A stretch of DNA of 64,000 nt from Rhodobacter sp. Lineage in GTDB: Bacteria; Pseudomonadota; Alphaproteobacteria; Rhodobacterales; Rhodobacteraceae. The DNA is taken from positions 2,014,501 to 2,078,500 of the forward strand of contig JACKKG010000001.1 in NCBI GenBank assembly GCA_020637515.1, read 5' to 3'. The notes below the pieces were generated by a model. It had not been told where the DNA came from. It did no database searches and was given only the letters and a program-made list of their open reading frames with translations. Each line of letters starts with the position of its first letter. The stretch's first letter is position 1. Shown here piece after piece: positions 1 through 7,015 of this stretch. Made by a program: the position numbers and the translations under genes.

Positions 1-28
1 CCGCCCGACCGTCGGCGTCAGGGACGGG

Positions 29-595
29 TCAGTCCTTGGCGCGTTCGTAATAGGTGTTGTCGGCGGTGTTGATGACCACCCGGGTGCCGACGCCGATATG
101 CGGCGGCACCATCACGCGCACGCCGATGTTGGTCATCGCCGGCTTGTAGCTCGACGAGGCGGTCTGCCCCTTCACGACGGGCTCGGTTTCGGTGATCTCG
201 ACGGTGACGCGGGCGGGCAGTTCCAGCGACAGTGGCACGCCTTCGAAGGTTTGCAGATAGACGCGCATTCCCGGTTCGAGGAAGGGCGCGGCATCGCCCA
301 CGGTCTCGGCGCTGGCGGCCACCTGTTCGTAGTTCTCCGGGTTCATGAAATGGAACCCTTCGCCGTCCTCATACAGGAAATCCCACTCGCGTTCGTCCAC
401 ATCGGCCTTTTCGACCTGTTCGGTGGTCTTCCAGCGTTCGGTGTTCTTCACGCCGTCGATGATGCCACGCATGTCCACCGAGGTCGTGGGCGTGCCCTTG
501 CCGGGGTGGAAGTTCTCGGCCTTGAGAACGACATAGAGCTTGCCATTCAGTTCGACGACATTCCCCTTGCGCAGGGACGAGGCAATGACTTTCAC
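29..595 (-). CDS. efp: Elongation factor P
   Basis: EF-P relieves ribosomes stalled at polyproline stretches in the cytoplasm. The 188-residue product has the three-beta-barrel family length and the conserved tip HPGKGTP, with Lys33 equivalent to the modified Lys34 of E. coli EF-P. The frame stays open upstream to 706, but family homology begins exactly at VKVIASSLRKG, so I place a GTG start at 595; the extra upstream residues look unlike EF-P. It is transcribed divergently from epmA, whose product attaches beta-lysine to this lysine, so substrate and enzyme share a 113-bp intergenic region. EpmB is not in the window and may lie beyond position 1. Identification is very secure; the start is likely. 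Confidence 0.96.
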   Translation of the reverse strand: MKVIASSLRKGNVVELNGKLYVVLKAENFHPGKGTPTTSVDMRGIIDGVKNTERWKTTEQVEKADVDEREWDFLYEDGEGFHFMNPENYEQVAASAETVGDAAPFLEPGMRVYLQTFEGVPLSLELPARVTVEITETEPVVKGQTASSSYKPAMTNIGVRVMVPPHIGVGTRVVINTADNTYYERAKD

Positions 596-708
596 AGGGT
601 CTTCCTTGTGAGGGGCCCCGGGGTTGTGACAGCCCGCGGGGCGGATTATGCGATGGATTGCCACGCCCCTAGCCCATTCCGCGACGGATTTCCAGAGAAA
701 GCGCACCC

Positions 709-1743
709 ATGACCGACACCCCCTGGTGGAACCCCGGCCGTCATGCCGACCGCCGCCCCGTGCTGCTGGCCCGCAACCGCGCGCAGGCGGCGATCCGGGG
801 CTTTCTGGCCGATCGGGACTTTGTCGAGGTCGATCCCGCCGCGCTGGCGATCAGCCCCGGCAACGAGGCCCATCTGCACGCCTTTGCGACCCAGGCCATC
901 GGAAACGACGGGCAGGCGCGGACGATGTATCTGCACACCTCGCCCGAATTCGCGATGAAGAAGCTGCTGGCCGCGGGCGAGACGCGGATCGCGGCCTTCG
1001 CCCATGTGTGGCGCAACCGCGAGCGCGGGCCGCGCCACAGCCCCGAATTCACCATGCTGGAATGGTATCGCGTGGCCGAGGATTATGGCGTGCTGATGGA
1101 CGACACCGCCGCCATGGCCCAACTGGCCTGCGTGGCGGCGGGCACGCGGTTGTTGCGGCACGGCGAGGTCGTCTGCGACCCATTCCTGCCCTTCGCGCGC
1201 GTCTCGGTCGCCGAGGCCTTTGCGCGTTACGCCGGCATCGACCTGTTGGCGACGATTCGCGCCGATGGCCCCGATCCGGCCGCGCTGGCCGCGCAGGCCG
1301 CGGCCGCGGGCGTGCGCTGCGCCGGCGACGACACGTGGTCCGACGTCTTCTCGCGCGTGTTGGTCGAACGGATCGAGCCGCATCTGGGCCACGGGCGCCT
1401 TACGGTGCTGGACCGCTACCCCGCCGCCGAGGCGGCGCTGGCGCGCAGTTGCGCCGACGACCCGCGCGAGGCCGAGCGGTTCGAAATCTACGCCTGCGGG
1501 GTCGAACTGGCGAACGGGTTCGGGGAACTGACCGACCCGGCGGAACAGCGTCGCCGGTTCCAGGCCGAAATGGTCGAAAAGGCCCGTGTCTACGGCGAAA
1601 CCTATCCGCTGGACGAGGATTTCCTGGCCGCGCTGGCGGGGATGCCGCCGGCCTCGGGGATCGCGCTGGGGTTCGACCGGCTGGTCATGCTGGCCAATGC
1701 CGTGCCTCGCATCGACGCTGTGCTGTGGACACCCGTGCCCTGA
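709..1743 (+). CDS. epmA: EF-P--(R)-beta-lysine ligase EpmA (GenX/PoxA)
   Basis: EpmA is a truncated class II lysyl-tRNA synthetase paralogue that ligates (R)-beta-lysine to EF-P instead of tRNA. The 344-residue product has only the catalytic core and no N-terminal anticodon-binding OB domain. Class II motif 2 is visible around residues 95-120 (WRNRERGPRHSPEFTMLEWY), and motif 3 near the C-terminus (GIALGFDRLVML). A full LysRS would be about 500 residues. Divergent pairing with efp supports the assignment over an ordinary LysRS, as does a separate class I LysRS at 26026-27606. Confidence 0.95.
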   Translation: MTDTPWWNPGRHADRRPVLLARNRAQAAIRGFLADRDFVEVDPAALAISPGNEAHLHAFATQAIGNDGQARTMYLHTSPEFAMKKLLAAGETRIAAFAHVWRNRERGPRHSPEFTMLEWYRVAEDYGVLMDDTAAMAQLACVAAGTRLLRHGEVVCDPFLPFARVSVAEAFARYAGIDLLATIRADGPDPAALAAQAAAAGVRCAGDDTWSDVFSRVLVERIEPHLGHGRLTVLDRYPAAEAALARSCADDPREAERFEIYACGVELANGFGELTDPAEQRRRFQAEMVEKARVYGETYPLDEDFLAALAGMPPASGIALGFDRLVMLANAVPRIDAVLWTPVP

Positions 1744-1776
1744 GGCGGAGCCCGGAATCGGGTGCGCCAGACAGGC

Positions 1777-1807
1777 AAAAGGACCCGTGGGGGTGCCCAG
1801 GGTCCTT
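1777..1807 (-). terminator. Rho-independent terminator of tRNA-His
   Basis: A perfect 8-bp stem (AAGGACCC 1779-1786 with GGGTCCTT 1800-1807) with a 13-nt loop. Read on the minus strand it lies just after the tRNA 3' end and is followed by TTTT (1777-1780), as expected for an intrinsic terminator of the tRNA transcript. Read on the plus strand, after epmA, it lacks a T-run. Confidence 0.7.
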
Positions 1808-1811
1808 GCGA

Positions 1812-1888
1812 TGGTACCGCCTCCCCGGCTCGAACGGGGGACCTCTAGATCCACAATCTAGCGCTCTAACCAACTGAGCTAAGGCGGC
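1812..1888 (-). tRNA. tRNA-His (anticodon GTG), CCA encoded
   Basis: A 77-nt cloverleaf on the minus strand: acceptor GCCGCCT/AGGCGGT, D-arm GCTC/GAGC, anticodon stem CTAGA/TCTAG with loop TTGTGGA giving anticodon GTG, T-arm with TTCGAGC, and an encoded CCA (1812-1814). Two His-specific identity features differ from most bacteria: the discriminator base is A73 (1815), and the base before G1 is T (complement of 1889), so no G-1 is encoded. This matches the known subgroup of alphaproteobacterial tRNA-His. Confidence 0.97.
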
Positions 1889-1939
1889 ACGTGCGGGCCG
1901 TTTAGCGGTCCGCGTGGGCAATTGCAAGAGGGCAAAGGG

Positions 1940-2416
1940 TCAGAGTTTGCGCTCCCAGATCTGCGCCACGACATCTTGCCCGAACGAGCGTTTGGCCTCG
2001 CTTTCGACCAGGTGGAAGTGGTTGCGCGCATAGAGCCGCCCGGCGGCGACGTGGCTTTCATGGGTCCACAACCGCATCCGCCGATAGCCGGCCGCCCGCG
2101 CGAAATCGAGCGCGGTGTCCAGCATCCGTTGCGCCAGTCCCGTGCCGCGCGCGCCGGGTTCCAGCAGCACCAGCCGCAGCTTGGCGGTTTCGGCGTCGTC
2201 CTCGACGACAAAGATCGAGCCGACGCGCGTCTCGCCGTCCCAGGCGATCCAGCCCTGATCGCGGCCGGGGACCTGCTTGGCCAGGAAGTCGCCCAGGATC
2301 TCACGCACCAGCAGGGGGAAGGTCTCGTCAAAGCCCTCTTCCTCGGCGTAGAGCGCGCCGTGGCGGTCAACCAGCCAGTCGGTGTCGTGCGAGGCGAAGG
2401 GGCGCAATTCGATCAT
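1940..2416 (-). CDS. GNAT-family N-acetyltransferase
   Basis: A 158-residue single-domain GNAT protein. The acetyl-CoA motif A is visible as LVLLEPGARGTGLAQRML (R/Q-x-x-G-x-G/A type), followed by the helix DFARAAGYRRMRLWT and the typical motif B segment AGRLYARNHFHLVE. It resembles the acetyltransferase half of MarR-GNAT fusions but has no HTH. The substrate cannot be read from sequence. It follows tRNA-His on the same strand and is probably transcribed alone. Confidence 0.8.
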   Translation of the reverse strand: MIELRPFASHDTDWLVDRHGALYAEEEGFDETFPLLVREILGDFLAKQVPGRDQGWIAWDGETRVGSIFVVEDDAETAKLRLVLLEPGARGTGLAQRMLDTALDFARAAGYRRMRLWTHESHVAAGRLYARNHFHLVESEAKRSFGQDVVAQIWERKL

Positions 2417-2512
2417 GCCCGCAGGCTGCGTCCGCCCGGCGCGGCTGTCAAGCGCGCTTGCGTGCCGGGGCCGGGCGCGCTACGGGATCAAAGGTCAAGC
2501 ATGGGGGCCGAG

Positions 2513-2740
2513 ATGGGTATCAACACGCAAAGCGACATCGCCGCCGATCTTCAGATCGGGCCGACCTCGGTGGGCATGGTGCGCATCTACGTTCAGGCGG
2601 ACGGCATCGACCTGCCGCTGGATTTCGACCCGGACGAAGCCGACGAGATCGCCGAGGAACTGCGCAGCGCCGCCGAGGCCGCGCGCGCGCTGCGTGCCGA
2701 GGGCGGAAAGGGCGGCGGCAAACCGGGCCGGAAACGCTGA
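2513..2740 (+). CDS. DUF6324 family small protein
   Basis: A 75-residue acidic protein beginning MGINTQSDIAADLQ, with a beta-rich first half, an acidic DFDPDEADEIAEEL segment and a basic glycine/lysine tail. I recognise it as the DUF6324 family common in Rhodobacteraceae; its function is unknown. An in-frame ATG at 2501 would add four residues. I prefer 2513 because family members begin with MGIN and GGGGG lies a few bases upstream. Confidence 0.7.
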   Translation: MGINTQSDIAADLQIGPTSVGMVRIYVQADGIDLPLDFDPDEADEIAEELRSAAEAARALRAEGGKGGGKPGRKR

Positions 2741-2750
2741 AGCGGGAGAG

Positions 2751-2848
2751 GGTGAGAGACCGGACACGACCCAAGCGGGATTCGTTGCGGCTGCTTCCTT
2801 CCGGACCTGACCGGGTTGGCGAAATGCCTGCCCGCGCCGATCTCTCGA
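2751..2848 (-). ncRNA. ffs: Signal recognition particle RNA (4.5S, small type)
   Basis: The minus strand carries the diagnostic domain IV core GGTCAGGTCCGGAAGGAAGC. The ends pair: GAGAGATCGG near 2846 with CCGGTCTCTC near 2752-2761, giving one long hairpin of about 98 nt, the usual size of alphaproteobacterial SRP RNA. It partners Ffh to target nascent membrane proteins to the Sec translocon. The ends are inferred from pairing and may be off by a few bases. Confidence 0.93.
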
Positions 2849-3003
2849 GGCCCATCTATGCGTCAGGGCGCTGCGATGCAAGCCTGTTTCTGCGCCCCGA
2901 GTTGCGCAGCCGGGCCGATCTGCGATACTCGCACATCCCGCGCGCGCCCCGTCGCGCATCCCCGTAGCGCAACCCCGTGCGCATCAAGGCACCGTCCGAC
3001 CCC

Positions 3004-3639
3004 ATGAGCAAGCGTGGCTATCATCACGGCAATCTGCGGCAGGCGCTGGTCGATGCCGCGCTGGACCTGATCGCCGAAAAGGGCCCGACCGGTTTCACCA
3101 TGGCCGAGGCCGCGAAACGGGCCGATGTTTCGGCGGCCGCCCCGTATCGCCATTTCGCCGGCCGCGACGACCTGATCGCCGAGATCGCGACGCAGGGCTA
3201 CGATCTGTTCGCCGAGGTGCTGGACTATGCCTATGACGGCGGCAAGCCGTCGCCGCTGGCCGCGTTCGAGGCCGTCGGCCGTGCCTATCTGGCGTTCGCG
3301 CGCAAGTATCCCGGGCATTACATGGCGATGTTCGAATCCGGGGTTTCGGTGAACCAGACCGCCGATCTGGCCAAGGCCGCCGATCGGGCGACCCGGGTGC
3401 TGACCCGCGCCGCCGACGCGCTGTCGGCCCGCATTCCCGCCAGCCATCGCCCACCCGCCGCGATGTTCGCCGCCCACGTCAACGCGATGAGCCACGGTAT
3501 CGTTGAACTTTATGCGCGGGGCAAACCCGGCGGGCGCACGCCCTTCACCCCAGAGGAACTGCTGGAATCGGGCATCGGCATCTATCTGCGTGGCCTGGGC
3601 CTGATCGCCCCCGACCATGACCCGACCCGCAGCGAGTAA
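3004..3639 (+). CDS. TetR/AcrR-family transcriptional regulator
   Basis: A 211-residue regulator. The N-terminal TetR HTH (residues 5-60) contains YHHGNLRQALVDAALDLIAE, the recognition helix region AEAAKRADVSAAAPYRHF, and FAGRDDLIAEIA. The C-terminal part resembles the TetR_C WHG-type ligand domain. The start is placed at the ATG at 3004; a GTG at 2977 would add nine unlikely residues. No target gene is adjacent: downstream lies a long gene-free stretch and the prophage remnant. The ligand is unknown. Confidence 0.85.
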   Translation: MSKRGYHHGNLRQALVDAALDLIAEKGPTGFTMAEAAKRADVSAAAPYRHFAGRDDLIAEIATQGYDLFAEVLDYAYDGGKPSPLAAFEAVGRAYLAFARKYPGHYMAMFESGVSVNQTADLAKAADRATRVLTRAADALSARIPASHRPPAAMFAAHVNAMSHGIVELYARGKPGGRTPFTPEELLESGIGIYLRGLGLIAPDHDPTRSE

Positions 3640-4305
3640 CGGGACGCGACCGACCGAGGGCGGTTGACCGGCGCGGCCCATCGCGCGGCCAAGGGGACGG
3701 GCCTGTGGCGAATGTTCCTCTTCTTGCGCCGCGGTCTGGCGCCGGGCGACAAAGGCCTTGGCCTCGGGGGGCTGGTCCCGCCGTCTGGCGGGATCCCGTG
3801 AACGGTCTCGTCCATCGGCCCCGCCCGATCGACGGGCGCCCCCAGCCGACCCGGTGCAATGGCCTGTCCTGCCAGCGATCGGCGACCCAACGCGACACCG
3901 GCGCCCCGGGTGTTGAGGGCGATCGGCAGCGGAGGGGGGAATGCAGGGTTCGTCATGCGCCGACAGTCGCGCAGGGCGGTCGGTCAAAACAGGCACAACG
4001 GTGTGCGGGGGGATTCTGGCGCTGAGCGGGCCGCTGAGCGCCCGCCTGCCCTTGGACGGCAAACGGGCCGTGCAAACCCGACAAGGGTATGAATAGGGTA
4101 TTTAACGGCGCTCTGCGACCCGGTTGCGGGCGATGGGGTTGAACGAGCGGCGCTCAGACGGCATATTCAGGAGGCACCTGAGTAAAGTAGCCCGTCTAGC
4201 CGTCCTTGAGACGCGGGGGAGGTGACGTCCCCCCAGGTGCGCTATTCGCTCACCAGTGTCGCGGCACCGATCATCCGTCGCAAATGGCGTATTGAGCCTC
4301 TGGCG
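3640..4305. other. Gene-free junction between chromosome and prophage/IS remnant
   Basis: About 670 bases with no convincing coding frame. The open frames here are proline/arginine-rich shadows without ribosome binding sites. Composition becomes less GC-rich after about 4080. Small inverted repeats are visible (CAGG-AGGCA-CCTG near 4170; GGGGGA...TCCCCC near 4213-4232). This is where the lost right part of the Mu-like phage, or its host junction, should lie. I could not recognise a phage end or any protein remnant. Confidence 0.5.
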
Positions 4306-4755
4306 TAGGGTCAGGACTCATAGCCAATAGATGACGATAGAGGCGAGCATGATGGCTGAGAGGAAGACCTTCGGGCATCGGTCGTATCGGGTTGCCACAC
4401 GCCGCCAGTCCTTGAGCCTGCCGAACATGATCTCGATGCGGTTACGCCGTTTGTAGCGGCGCTTGTCGTATTTGACGGGTTTCTTTCGCTGCTTCCGGCC
4501 CGGGATGCAGGCGCATATGCCCTTGTCTTTCAACGCATCTCTGAACCAATCGGCATCATAGCCGCGATCCCCGAGCAGCCAGTCGACCTGTGGCAGGCTG
4601 CTCAACAAGGCCGCCGCGCCGATGTAGTCGCTGACTTGTCCGGCGGTGACGAAGAAGCTGATTGGACGCCCTAGGCTGTCGCAGATGGCGTGCAGCTTGG
4701 TGCTCATACCGCCCTTGGTGCGGCCAATCAGGCGTCCACGCCCCCCTTTTTGACG
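4306..4755 (-). mobile_element. IS5-family insertion sequence fragment (3' half)
   Basis: The 3' half of an IS5-family element (IS427-like subgroup by protein similarity), with the transposase reading on the minus strand. The outer end, with GGGTCAGGACTCA around 4308-4320 overlapping the transposase stop region, is probably the terminal inverted repeat. The other end and the 5' half of the transposase are absent: at about 4755 the sequence passes directly into the prophage DUF3164 gene. This looks like an IS-mediated deletion rather than a simple insertion, because the rest of DUF3164 does not resume beyond the IS end. Boundaries are approximate. Confidence 0.7.
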
Positions 4756-4914
4756 CCCAAAGCCGGCGATCTTGCGCACGGTCTCGTCCTCGAGAAGCGC
4801 GGCGGCGGGGATCAGTTCGACCGGGACCAGCTTGCCCTTGGCGTCGGGCATGTAGGTCTTGCCGGCGACATCGATGCGGCCGTCGGAGATGGGGGCGGGG
4901 AAATGCTCAGACAT
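4318..4914 (-). pseudogene. In-frame chimera: DUF3164 N-terminus fused to IS5 transposase C-terminus
   Basis: Residues 1 to about 53 (YMPDAKGKLVP, LLEDETVRKIAGF) match the start of DUF3164, a protein of Mu-like phages usually encoded after MuB. From RQKGGRG onward it is an IS5-type DDE transposase C-terminus, with the second Asp in LLGDRGYDADWF and the catalytic Glu region IEIMFGRLKDWRRVATRYDR. The first catalytic Asp and the DNA-binding part are missing, so transposition activity is not expected. The frame is open for 198 residues and keeps the phage gene's start, which overlaps the preceding gene by 8 nt. It is best treated as two broken genes joined by deletion. Confidence 0.8.
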
Positions 4915-5140
4915 CGGCGGGTCCTTTCAGGGGCGGGAGGGGGGTGTCGATCGGCGTGGCCGTGCCCGCGCCGGGGGGGATGGCGCGCAGGCCGAGGATT
5001 GCGAGCGCGCCCGCCATCGCCTCGATCTCGTCGCGGCTGACCAGCGTCGCGCCGCGCGGGCCGTGAAGGTCCACCTTGCCCATCCCGCGCGCGGCGCGCT
5101 CCATCATCGCGGGCAGGGCCCAGCGGGCGAGGGCGGTCAT
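4907..5140 (-). CDS. Small protein of Mu-like early operon
   Basis: A 77-residue product, not recognised. It starts MTALARWALP and ends in a proline-rich tail. Its ATG overlaps the stop of the upstream 65-codon gene (ATGA type), and its end overlaps the DUF3164 start by 8 nt, so it fits the translationally coupled chain of the prophage. No domain or motif is evident. Confidence 0.55.
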   Translation of the reverse strand: MTALARWALPAMMERAARGMGKVDLHGPRGATLVSRDEIEAMAGALAILGLRAIPPGAGTATPIDTPLPPLKGPADV

Positions 5141-5334
5141 TCGCCGATCCCCGTGGCGGGGTGGCGCGGCGGGATCGGAGGCAAGCGGATCGCCACCGTC
5201 CTGCCGGCCTCGAGCGCCTCGAGCATCCGGTCAACGTCCGGGCTTTTGGCCTCGCGTGCCGCGCGGGCCTCCTCGACCAGCTGGCGCTGGCGCTCGGTCG
5301 CACCGAAGCGACGGCTTTTGAACTCAACCTTCAT
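5137..5334 (-). CDS. Small protein of Mu-like early operon
   Basis: A 65-residue protein, highly charged and probably helical in the first half (TERQRQLVEEARAAREAK), then a proline-rich end. Function is not recognised. It overlaps the upstream gene by 11 nt and the downstream gene by 4 nt, so it is judged real from operon packing rather than homology. Confidence 0.55.
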   Translation of the reverse strand: MKVEFKSRRFGATERQRQLVEEARAAREAKSPDVDRMLEALEAGRTVAIRLPPIPPRHPATGIGE

Positions 5335-5701
5335 CGCGGTTGCTCCTCTGATAACGGCTGCAGAAGCGGCAGGCGCGATACATGCGCACCCGCAGGCTGT
5401 TGGTGTTCTGGAAGGCGTCGGCCTTGGCGCGCCAGGCGCGGCATTCGTGCAGGGGCAGGGTGCCCAGCGAGGGGCAGGTGACGGTCTCGGCCAGCAGATG
5501 GCCGCGCACCAGCTCCTCGACCGCCAGCATGTCGCCCGCGTAGCGGTTGCGCAGCACGGTCGAGACCAGCGCGGCCGAGCGGCCGAGCCGCGCGGCGACC
5601 TTGTTCTGGCTGCTCTGCGCGCAGGCCTCGGCGAGGGCGGCGACCCAGTCGGGCAGGGGCGCGCCCCAATGCGCGCGGGCGATGTCGATCGGGCCGCTCA
5701 T
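5324..5701 (-). CDS. Phage HTH-like protein with C-terminal cysteine cluster
   Basis: 125 residues. The segment QNKVAARLGRSAALVSTVLR reads as a helix-turn-helix of the type found in small Mu-like phage regulators. The C-terminal half has several Cys/His residues (TCPSLG, LHECRAWR, YRACRFCSRY) that could bind a metal. It overlaps its upstream neighbour by ATGA. Probably a DNA-binding regulatory protein of the early operon; exact role unknown. Confidence 0.65.
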   Translation of the reverse strand: MSGPIDIARAHWGAPLPDWVAALAEACAQSSQNKVAARLGRSAALVSTVLRNRYAGDMLAVEELVRGHLLAETVTCPSLGTLPLHECRAWRAKADAFQNTNSLRVRMYRACRFCSRYQRSNRDEG

Positions 5702-6249
5702 GCGCCGGCCTCCGGCAGGTGGGTGAACGCGCCCAGGTTCTCGTCCCAGATTGCCCGAACCCGGCGCTCGCGCGGTGGCCGGGGACCGGTGTCGCGGATC
5801 AGCCGGTAGATGGCCTCGCGCTTGCCGGGCACTGCTGTGCGCAGGACCTTGAGATACCCCGAGCGGGTCAGCATCTGGCAGAAGCTCCGCGCCTCGTCCC
5901 GGCCGACCGCGATGACATCCGTCGAGGAATGCGCGGCGATATCGACGGCGGTAAACGGGGCGCGAAACGCGCGCATCGCCCGCCACATGTTACCCTGCGA
6001 GGATTGTTTGACCGGATCGGGGCCGGCGGGCAGTGAACGGGCCGCGCCGATCACCCGATACCATTCGGTGGTGGTGTCGCGCTTGCCCAGGGCCTCGACG
6101 GTTCCGGCGCGGACCCAGCGGCGGATCCAGGTTCCGGCAGTATCAATGCCGATCTGCGCGGCCTCGGACAGGGCGCGGCGGTCGAAGGTGACCAGTCGGC
6201 AGGCGGCCGACCAGGCGACCTGTTGCAGGATGTTCTTCTCGTCGCGCAT
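5698..6249 (-). CDS. Mu-like phage protein, probable winged-helix fold
   Basis: A 183-residue protein following muB, with ATGA overlaps at both ends. The first third (ACRLVTFDRRALSEAAQIGI, then DTAGTWIRRWVRAGTVEAL) and the last third (RSFCQMLTRSGYLKVLR) look like repeated winged-helix elements. I do not recognise a named family. Its position suggests a regulator or accessory factor of transposition. Confidence 0.6.
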   Translation of the reverse strand: MRDEKNILQQVAWSAACRLVTFDRRALSEAAQIGIDTAGTWIRRWVRAGTVEALGKRDTTTEWYRVIGAARSLPAGPDPVKQSSQGNMWRAMRAFRAPFTAVDIAAHSSTDVIAVGRDEARSFCQMLTRSGYLKVLRTAVPGKREAIYRLIRDTGPRPPRERRVRAIWDENLGAFTHLPEAGA

Positions 6250-7004
6250 CACGCAGCCCCCGCGAATTCGGAACGGCGCGGCGTCGGCGCGGTTCCCGTG
6301 TAGAGGCGGCGCAGGTCCACATCGGCGCCGCCCAGCCGGTTGACGCCGAGGACCTGGGCGCGCTCGTGCACCTGGGCCAGGTTGACGCAGACGCGGCGGG
6401 TCGAGCCGTGCGAGAGGCGCAGGAGGTCCGCCTTCAGCTCGGCCGCAAGCTCGACACCCGGTGCGTAGATCCCGGTCAGGTGGTTGAGGTCGCCCATGTC
6501 CGCGGGCAGCGCCGCGATCCAGTCGAGCATCCGCCCGTGGACCCGTTCCCATTCCTTGAGCTTCTGCGGCAGCAGTTCCTCGCCGATCAGGATGGTCGTC
6601 GCCTGGCTGCCCTCATAGATGTCGCGCACGATCTCGACCATCTTTCGGGCGACCAGGTGGTCGGCCTCGTCGATGATCAGCGGCACGCCGCGCAAGGTCA
6701 GTTCGGCGGCGATCCGGTCCACCATGTCGGCGGTGTTGCCCTTGGGCACGAGGCCCAGCTCGACCAGGATCGCCGCGCAGAGGTTCTTCTTCGTCCAGGC
6801 GCTCTTGCACTGCACCAGCACAGCCTGGAAGCGGTTGGCGGCGTAGATCGCCGCGGTCGACTTGCCGAAGCCCGAGAAGCCGTAGAAGCAGGCCATGCCG
6901 GGCAAGCCGATGGCGCGTTCGTTCACCCGCTCGATCAGCGCCGTGAGGGCCGCGACGTTCCGCAGCGGCGCGACGCTGTTGTAAAGTCTCTGGTCGTCTG
7001 CCAT
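6249..7004 (-). CDS. Mu B-like AAA+ transposition ATPase
   Basis: 251 residues. Walker A is GFSGFGKST (residues 42-50) and Walker B is PLIIDEADH (Asp112/Glu113), followed by a sensor-like segment. MuB proteins bind target DNA, deliver it to MuA and give target immunity. The gene lies directly after muA, as in Mu. I prefer ATG 7004 (GGAG seven bases upstream). An ATG at 7019 overlapping the muA stop is the alternative and adds five residues. Confidence 0.88.
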   Translation of the reverse strand: MADDQRLYNSVAPLRNVAALTALIERVNERAIGLPGMACFYGFSGFGKSTAAIYAANRFQAVLVQCKSAWTKKNLCAAILVELGLVPKGNTADMVDRIAAELTLRGVPLIIDEADHLVARKMVEIVRDIYEGSQATTILIGEELLPQKLKEWERVHGRMLDWIAALPADMGDLNHLTGIYAPGVELAAELKADLLRLSHGSTRRVCVNLAQVHERAQVLGVNRLGGADVDLRRLYTGTAPTPRRSEFAGAA

Positions 7005-7015
7005 GTCCCTCTCCT

